A DNA stretch of 64,000 bases, taken from positions 26,644,822 through 26,708,821 of the forward strand of contig CAIIXF020000008.1 in assembly GCA_903813345.2 (NCBI GenBank), given 5' to 3'. Both the position numbers and the translations under genes were made by a program. This DNA is from Owenia fusiformis. Lineage: Eukaryota; Annelida; Polychaeta; Sabellida; Oweniidae. Of this stretch, positions 57,592 through 64,000 are shown in pieces. Every line of letters begins with the position of its first letter. Position 1 is the stretch's first letter. A model generated the notes under the pieces. The model was given only the letters and a program-made list of their open reading frames with translations. It searched no databases and was not told where the DNA came from.

Positions 57592-58826
57592 TTAAATGTT
57601 GATGATTGTTTAGTAATTATTATCATTGATTTCGTAATCTTGATATACACTAACACATTTTGTGAAAACATTGCTGAATAGAACCATAAATTGCCATTTA
57701 ATACATAACATAGCATAAATAACATTTTGGTACTTGTATTACATTAAATTCTACTTTAAAAAATAAAAAAGCTACCTCATATTTAAAAACTTTGTATTTC
57801 TTCATTGTCTTTGCTTTCACAATAAGGCAATGTATATCTAGAAAACATTGCAGAACAAAATTATCACTGTATCATCTGAGAATAATGAACACTAATGAGT
57901 TATCATTGAAGAATTGAGTTTGACTTATGTCACCACCACAAGTGGTGAGATATTGTTATTAGTCTCCAACTTTTTGTGGACAAGATTCAGTGGTTGGCTG
58001 TCAGTGTCTGAAACAAATGGCAGGCGGTGACATTTTGTGTTAATGACTTCTTAAATTACCCAACAGTCCAACAAATGATGATTATCTTGAAATCGAAAGT
58101 AAACAAGCTGCTCTTAATTTTTCAAACGGTGTGAGCTTTTCCAGGGTGTTGTACTGCGAAGGCTTCAATTTCAGTTATACCCTCTTACCAAACACCCCGT
58201 CCTTTAGTTACGAAAGTTTATGCACTTTAATGTACAGTAAAATCTGTGTTAGTGGAACACCCCTGGTTCTGCCAAAAAAAGGTTCCAATTGCAAGGTGTT
58301 CCACATAAAAAAACTTGTACATGAACATTTAATTCTCAAAATTTCCTAGAATACCATTTGGTGATTTATCCTTATGTCATATTGAATTGAATTTTTCTGA
58401 GACATCTAGGTTATTAGTTTCTAAAGGTGAACAATCTCGATACAGTTAAATCAATGAAATGTTAAGTCCATGAGTATAACATTGCATTTATTCTGGCAAA
58501 ATTGAATTTTCATGTGTATTATCATGCAGTAAAAGGTGAACAATATCAGTGAGGTGTACAATCTTTAAATGAAAGTGAACAGTAATGTACTTTAGGGATG
58601 CAATTTTGTGTTAAAGGTGAACAATAATGTACTAGAGGTGTACAATCTTGAAGTCGAAGTTAACAGTATTTGTGGTGTACAACCTTGCAACTAAGGTGAA
58701 GTTAATGATGGCCAATTTAACAAAGCAGCTCTATAACCAGAAAATCCAGTATCATAAATTTCATATTTTTAGCATCCACATACTTATTCATATCCATATG
58801 ATCATATGCATTTTGTTCATCTCCAG

Positions 58827-59065
58827 AGAAGATCCAGGTAGTGAACCAAACAGGAATCCTAGTGTACCAATGTGATGCGTGTCCAAAGGAAATGGCCAAC
58901 AAGCTGGACTATTTTAAGCATATGAGGGGCCACCATGGGGAGAAGATGTTGATCTGTAGATACTGCAGTGCCTTCCGCAGCAAAGAAATGAAATTCTATA
59001 TTGACCATCTGTTGAGACACAAAGGCATCAGTCCACACCTGGTTATCTGTGAATTTTGTGGAAAG
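58827..59065 (+). CDS. T12, first part: fingers 1, 2 and the start of 3
   Basis: Acceptor TTTTGTTCATCTCCAG, phase-1 entry, donor GGAAAG|GTAAGT. 239 nt. It opens EKIQVVNQTGILVYQC, then CDACPKEMANKLDYFKHMRG-HH and CRYCSAFRSKEMKFYIDHLL-RH. The exon stops in phase 0 directly after CEFCGK, the Cys-Cys half of the third finger. The second part starts with KLKSFRAMQLHKASMH, which supplies the His-His half. T10 and T11, the nearest relatives, read CDLCSKVLKSAKAFNHHLAA-MH here with no intron. Read-through past the donor would give a truncated protein of two fingers ending at 59119. Confidence 0.85.
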
Positions 59066-59177
59066 GTAAGTTCATCATGGCAAACCTCAGGAACTCAGAT
59101 TTTTATTAAGTTAACCTAATTTCTTTTTTGATTTCTTCTTTATTTTTTCATTACTTTTCTATTGTTTTTCATTTTTA

Positions 59178-60802
59178 GCTCACATGGTGAGCTTTTGCAA
59201 TCACTCACTTGTCCATCTTTCTGTCCGTCCGTCCGTCTGTCTGTCCATCTGTCTGTCCGTCCGTCAACAATAGTGGCACGTTTTAAAACCTCTGTCGATA
59301 GGATTCCTGTTTTAAGTTATTTCTGTTCAACATCAATACAGAAAACCCCCCTATGACTCCTGGTTCAAAAGCTCGCCTATTTTCAAAATGGCCGTCACTT
59401 TTGTCTCGCGAAATTCACTTTTAGCCCATTTCCTAGCTAACCTCTGTCGATAGGATTCCTGTTTTAAGTTATTTCTGTTCAACATCAATACAGAAAACCC
59501 CCCTATGACTCCTGGTTCAAAAGCTCGCCTATTTTCAAAATGGCCGTCACTTTTGTCTCGCGAAATTCACTTTTGACCCATTTCCTAGCTTTAAAAATAA
59601 TTTCAGGTGTCCTACATTGTAAAAATCCATGTCAATGTAAAGGGTAGATATATGAAATAATTTTGTTACAAAAAATCAGCGAAAAATTGTATCCATTTTT
59701 TTATTTTCAGCCATTTTAGTTAACATTGATTTGTCTATCTGACTCGCGAAATCCACTTTCTGTGGCACGTTTTAAAACCTCTGTCGATAGGATTCCTGTT
59801 TTAAGTTATTTCTGTTCAACATCAATTCAGAAAACTCCCCTATGACTCCTGGTTCAAAAGCTCGCCTATTTTCAAAATGGCCGCCATTTTTGTCTCGCAA
59901 AATTCACTTTTGACCCATTTCTTAGCTTTACAAATAATTTCAAGTGTCCTACATTGTAAAAATTCATGTCAATGTAAAGAGTAGATGTATGAAATAATTT
60001 TGTTACGAAAAATCATCGAAAAATTATATCCATTTATTTATTTTCAGCCATTTTAGTTAACATTGATTTGTCCATCTATCTCGCAAAATCCACTTTTGGA
60101 CCATTTACCTTAAACCCTCTGTCGATAGGATTCCCATTTTAAGTAAATTTTGTTCAACATCAATACAAAAAACTCTCCTATGACTCTTGGTTCAAAAGCT
60201 CGCCTATTTTCAAAATGGTTGCCATTCTTGTTTCGCTAAATTCACTTTTTGCCCATTTCCTAGCTTTACAAATAATTTCAGCTGTCCTGCATTGTAAAAA
60301 GCCATGTCACTGTGAAAGGTAGTTGTATGAAATAATTTTGTTACAAAAAATCGGCAAAATATTATATCCGTTTTTTTATTTTCAGCCATTTTAGTTAACA
60401 TTGATTTGTCCATCTGACTCGCGAAATCCATTTGCTTAAAACCTCTGTTGATAGGATTCCAGTTTCAAGTTATTTTTGTTCAACATCAATACAAAAAACT
60501 CCCCTATGACTGCTGGTTCAAAAGCTTGCCTGATTTCAAAATGGTCGCCATTTTTGTCTTGCGAAATTCAATTTTGGCCCATTTCCTAGCTTTACAAATA
60601 ATTTCAGGTGTCTTGCATTGCAAAAAGCCATGTCACTGTAAAGAGTAGTTGTATGAAATAATTTTGTTACAAATTATTGGCAAAAAATTATATCCGTTTT
60701 TTTTCAGCCATTTTAATTGACTGAGAGACAGATGGCTTAAAATAATTTTGTAACAAAAAATCAGCAAAAAATTATATCCGTTTTTTCTGTCACCATGTGA
60801 GC
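59178..60802. mobile_element. GCTCACATGGTGA-ended repeat element with internal tandem units
   Basis: GCTCACATGGTGA at 59178-59190 and TCACCATGTGAGC at 60790-60802 are inverted ends. Next to the left end is a GTCCGTCCGTCTGTC run. The body is made of units of about 325-338 bp starting AACCTCTGTCGATAGGATTC at 59438, 59776, 60112 and 60437, preceded by a 152-bp partial unit at 59286. Similar GCTCAC...GTCCGTC elements are widespread in molluscs and relatives (from memory), but I cannot name this one. Confidence 0.8.
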
Positions 60803-61154
60803 CCAGTACCCACGGTACTAATTTTTATTTATTTATTTTTATTTGTTTTATTTACTATCTCATTCTCTTTAATTTCTTATTCACTGCAATGAAACTCCTC
60901 ATACACCCACCCTGTGTTTTAAAACAAGTCATGCATCTTAACATCTGCTCAAGAAGGAATTAATTTAGTTAATTTTTTAATTTACACAATGATTTCATGG
61001 TAAGTCTATTAAATATATTACTCACTTACATTCTATTGTATTATGGGTTATACTTATTCATGATATGTTTATGATTTGACCTACTTTTGCAACTTGACCT
61101 TGACCTCTTAACTTGAATCAACGTGAGCCCACTGAATGGTGCCAATTTTATGTA

Positions 61155-61352
61155 ATTGTAGTAAAACCTTTGTAAGTGGAACAACTTTGGTACCTCTAAA
61201 AAGTGTTCTACTTTGAAGGTGTTCCACTTTAGAGGTGTTCCACTTACAGAGGGTCATTTAACAATAAGTCTAGAGGCTATTGGGTTTTGAAAAGTGTTCC
61301 ACTTATGGAGGTGTTCCACTTTCAGAGGTGTACCACTTTACAGGTTTTACTT
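61155..61352. mobile_element. MITE, AGTAAAACCTTTGTAAGTGG ends
   Basis: AGTAAAACCTTTGTAAGTGG at the left pairs imperfectly with CCACTTTACAGGTTTTACTT at the right. Inside are several GTGTTCCACTT motifs on both strands. Partial relatives are at 20270, 52590 and 58240. Confidence 0.75.
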
Positions 61353-61392
61353 CAACCACAGTATACAATATTTTTTGTTTATGTACTTGTAG

Positions 61393-62934
61393 AAGTTAAA
61401 GTCATTCAGAGCAATGCAGCTACACAAGGCATCCATGCATACGCCCATCAAGTCATTCAAGTGTGACCAGTGTGAGAAATCATTTGGTGCAGACTTCCTC
61501 TTGCAGCAACATATAGTGCATCACAAGAAAGAAATACAATGTGACATCTGCTCCAAGAGATTCTCAACAAAGGGGGCGCTTAATGCTCATCTTGTGATCC
61601 ATACTGGTGAGAGGAAGTTTAAATGTAAATCGTGCAGGGAGGTATTTAAACATAGATTTCTACTGATGCGGCACTACAAAGATGATAAAGACTGTGCTGT
61701 TAAAGCAGACATTGATGTTCCAGTGTTTAGCTGTGATAAATGTGGCCAGGAACACTCGACCAAACAGAACTTGGACCGTCATAAAGCTAGGAAACACAAC
61801 ATTCAAGCAAAAGGAGAATTCCACTCTTTTAAATGTTCATTATGTAATAAAAGTTACACACTAGAGTCAGATCTGAAGGACCATGTGAAACAGAGACATA
61901 TCAAAGATGTTAAATGTCCACTTTGTGAGAGATCATTTGGACTGAAACGTACCTTGAAGGAGCACCTTCAATCCCACACTGGAGAGAGACCCCATAAGTG
62001 TAAGATGTGTGATAAGGCCTATGCTCAAGCTTCAAGTTTACACAAACATAATCGAATACATCATAAGATACAAAATAAAGAGACTAAAGATATCAAAATA
62101 GATTCGATTCATAGTTCAGATCTGATGAAAAATGAAGGGATTCAACAAAATACTAAAATTAAAGGAAATCAAGGTGTCCAGACATATATTGAAAAGGAGC
62201 ACACAGGGATCGAGCAGAAGCATGAAGAGATTAAATATAAAGTACAAAAGTTTTACACAGAAATTCCAATAGCAAAGACTGATGAAACGAACCACAATAG
62301 TGCAGATGATTGTGAAGCTCTTCATGAAATCAAGGGAATTGAACTGAAACATAGTCTTAAGAGTACAATTTCCACAGAAGCCAAAGAGATAGAAAACCAA
62401 GCTGAGATGGAGCGACAAATAAAAATTGGGCAACAAGTAGGCATTGGGCAACAGATAAAAATGGGACAAGGCAAATTTGGCCAACAAGTAGAAATGGGGC
62501 AACAAGTAGAATCTGGGCGACAAGTATGCATAGGGCAACAAATAGAAATGGGACAAGTTGAATTTGGACAACAAGTAGAAATGAGGCAACAAGTAGAAAC
62601 TGGGCAACAAATAGGCATAGGGCAACAAATAGAAATGGGACAACAAGTGGGATTTGGGCAACAAATAGAAATGGGACAACAAGTGGAATTGGGGAAACAA
62701 GTAGAAATTGGGCAACAAATAGTAATGGGACAACAATTAGGCATGGGGCAACAGGCAGAGATGGACCAACGAATAGAAATGAGACAAGTAGACATTGGGC
62801 AACAAATTGAGATCGGGCAACAAGTAGAAGTTGGACAACAAATAGAATTAGGGCAACAAGCAGATATGGGGCAACTATTTGCAAGTCATGCAGAGACTGT
62901 CACTGTAAAATCACCACCTTCTTATCTTGCATAA
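61393..62934 (+). CDS. T12, second part: fingers 3-10 and a Q-rich hexapeptide tail
   Basis: Acceptor TGTACTTGTAG, phase 0, stop at 62932, 513 residues. It completes finger 3, then CDQCEKSF, CDICSKRF, the C2HC finger CKSCREVFKHRFLLMRHYKD-DKDC, CDKCGQEH, CSLCNKSY, CPLCERSF and CKMCDKAYAQASSLHKHNRI-HH; linker HTGERPHKC. A Lys/Glu-rich region of about 120 residues follows, with EKEHTGIEQKHEEI. The last 170 residues are a run of about 26 six-residue repeats, consensus GQQVEM/GQQIEM (62406-62880). Both the finger order and the C2HC finger place T12 with T10/T11, although the tail is unrelated. AATAAA at 63034 follows. The tail is hydrophilic and Gln-rich, and its role is unknown. Confidence 0.87.
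   Translation, partial: KLKSFRAMQLHKASMHTPIKSFKCDQCEKSFGADFLLQQHIVHHKKEIQCDICSKRFSTKGALNAHLVIHTGERKFKCKSCREVFKHRFLLMRHYKDDKDCAVKADIDVPVFSCDKCGQEHSTKQNLDRHKARKHNIQAKGEFHSFKCSLCNKSYTLESDLKDHVKQRHIKDVKCPLCERSFGLKRTLKEHLQSHTGERPHKCKMCDKAYAQASSLHKHNRIHHKIQNKETKDIKIDSIHSSDLMKNEGIQQNTKIKGNQGVQTYIEKEHTGIEQKHEEIKYKVQKFYTEIPIAKTDETNHNSADDCEALHEIKGIELKHSLKSTISTEAKEIENQAEMERQIKIGQQVGIGQQIKMGQGKFGQQVEMGQQVESGRQVCIGQQIEMGQVEFGQQVEMRQQVETGQQIGIGQQIEMGQQVGFGQQIEMGQQVELGKQVEIGQQIVMGQQLGMGQQAEMDQRIEMRQVDIGQQIEIGQQVEVGQQIELGQQADMGQLFASHAETVTVKSPPSYLA
62406..62880 (+). repeat. 18-bp coding minisatellite in the T12 tail
   Basis: Roughly 26 units of GGGCAACAAGTAGAAATG-like sequence encode G-Q-Q-V/I-E-M. Single units vary, but the frame is kept from end to end, giving long antisense open frames that are not genes. 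Confidence 0.9.
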
Positions 62935-63033
62935 TTTGAAGGTCATATCGCCTCGCTATAAACATTTGATTTGCATACATGTTCATAGGAATTCAGTATT
63001 TTTTAATTTTTTTTTTTTTTAATTGGAATTGTA

Positions 63034-63039
63034 AATAAA
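63034..63039 (+). terminator. Poly(A) signal AATAAA after T12
   Basis: AATAAA 100 nt after the T12 stop. Confidence 0.6.
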
Positions 63040-63118
63040 AATTTATATTAATTAATAGATAATATATAAAGAATTGTTGCTGTTATAATGATAAATACAT
63101 GCATACAGTTACAGTATA

Positions 63119-63940
63119 CAGGGTGGGCCAAAAATGTCTACTTTTTTTTTTTGTAGTATCTGCTGATATGTTGGAAATATCTATAAGTTATCCGGTATCA
63201 TTGGAAAGATATTTCAATTTTCAACAAAATGATGTATGATTCATAAAAAAAATGAATGACTATTGGTGACTCCATGGTATTTTCGGTATCATGAGGTAGT
63301 AGAAGTTGAAAACAAGATTTTTCTATGTTTTGAGCTTATTGCATAGGATCGCATTGCTTAATCAAAACTTTTAGGGTTTTAAAGAAAAAGTATTGAAGTT
63401 GAGTTTTATTGTTTGTAAGTCATTTTATAGCTCTAAAATAATCATGGAATCTATTTTAGGCATTGTAGTTCATAGTAAAGTTAGATTGTTAGATACATTG
63501 ATATTTGCTTCAAACACATTTTGCAAAGAAACTCAGTTAAAATTTTGCCAAAACCCATGATGAAATTCCCCATAGCCTATGGTGTCCATATTAAAAAATA
63601 ATATTGCATTTTGTAAATCAATTTTCTTTCATTTGATACATAAATCAGCAATTTTGACCTTCTATTAGAATTATATTCCCAAAGCTGACACAGGGGTTAT
63701 ACCTATCTGGACAGTGTTTGGCATTATGTATTCAGCAAATGGTAAATCATTATTTTGACCCCTGTGGTAATGGAAATGATATTTTAAGACAAATACTCAT
63801 TTATTTATATTGAATGGATTATATATCATTTTGTTGGAAATTGAATTGTCTCTCCAATGATATATGATTTATACATTTGTCTGTATAATCAACAAGGCTG
63901 TAGCAAATACAAAAATGTGGTCGTTTATTGGCTCACCCTG
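63119..63940. mobile_element. MITE, CAGGGTGGGCC ends, long copy
   Basis: CAGGGTGGGCCAAAAATG at the left pairs with CAATAAACG-type sequence closed by GGCTCACCCTG at the right; TA flanks both ends (63117-63118 and 63941-63942). Inner inverted strings include ATCATTGGAAAGA near 63199 and TCTCCAATGATAT near 63851. 822 bp, no transposase. The short copy at 47152 shares only the ends. Confidence 0.82.
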
Positions 63941-64000
63941 TATATATACATCCTTTGTTAAAGTCTCTTTCCACACAAAACAATTTTAAACAGTAGCCTA

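Larger units (their letters stand above)
53480..58702 (+). repeat. Tandem block duplication, copy B
   Basis: The match to copy A (47971-53051) begins at the T9 tail and ends at CTAAGGTGAAGTTA. 428 bp of unrelated sequence (53052-53479) separates the copies. Copy B carries a 409-bp insertion at 53887 and keeps the full T11 tail. Confidence 0.92.
59066..61392 (+). other. Intron splitting T12
   Basis: GTAAGT at 59066, TTGTAG at 61392, 2327 bp. It contains the 1.6-kb GCTCACATGGTGA element and a MITE of the AAAACCT-GTGGAACA family. It is the only intron found inside a terminal unit of this locus. Confidence 0.85.

Noticed and set aside
62116-62884. Three long minus-strand frames opposite the T12 tail
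   Set aside because: Antisense of an 18-bp in-frame repeat, which leaves all frames open by its periodicity.
24195-62934. A cluster of twelve independent single-exon zinc-finger genes
   Set aside because: No unit has its own ATG in good position before the conserved opening motif, all start at an AG acceptor in one phase, and a BTB donor lies upstream in the matching phase.

Overview
The window is eukaryotic DNA from what looks like a marine invertebrate. Genes have introns with GT..AG junctions, AATAAA signals follow the terminal exons, and the DNA is AT-rich and crowded with LINEs, DNA transposons and MITEs. A GCTCACATGGTGAGC element with GTCCGTCC runs and several CGGACGG arrays recall repeats common in molluscs, brachiopods and annelids. 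A lophotrochozoan is therefore my best guess, held loosely; nothing here fixes the species.

Positions 1-19.4 kb are a transposon-rich flank with no host gene that I can recognise. In order it holds a Tc1-like transposase tail, a DIRS-like fossil, a two-ORF LINE with open ORFs (about 1.6-7.8 kb), a broken hAT-type transposase, a gypsy-like fossil, a TTF/BED finger remnant with a GGGAC-rich hairpin, a 5'-truncated CR1-like LINE, a tandem repeat, and a 2.3-kb TTAA-flanked element with CCATGG-rich ends that carries a nested hAT MITE.

Positions 19.48-62.93 kb are best read as one gene on the + strand. Three constant exons encode a BTB/POZ domain, a PGRRKRK basic patch, an acidic segment with a PKKRKRSK nuclear signal, and two C2H2 fingers. 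Downstream lie twelve alternative terminal units (T1-T12 below). Each has its own acceptor, reading frame and stop, most have a polyadenylation signal, and all enter in the same phase (phase 1). T2-T7 and T9-T12 encode a ten-finger array, T8 an eight-finger one, and T1 a divergent seven-finger one. T2-T12 open with an E-x-I/L-L-type motif (looser in T12) and carry a C2HC finger of form C-x2-C-x12-H-Y-x5-C. This is the layout of Drosophila lola and mod(mdg4): one dimerisation module spliced to many DNA-binding modules. The BTB domain lacks the N-terminal segment typical of the lola/ttk group, so the resemblance in layout may be convergent.

The array has grown by duplication. T5 and T6 are close relatives. 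A block of about 5 kb (47.97-53.05 kb) was copied to 53.48-58.70 kb, giving T11 from T10 and a headless copy of T9. T12 alone is split by an intron, which holds a 1.6-kb repeat element. The spaces between terminal exons are packed with foldback and MITE elements, including one with two arms of about 425 bp. The last kilobase holds an 822-bp CAGGGTGGGCC-ended MITE.
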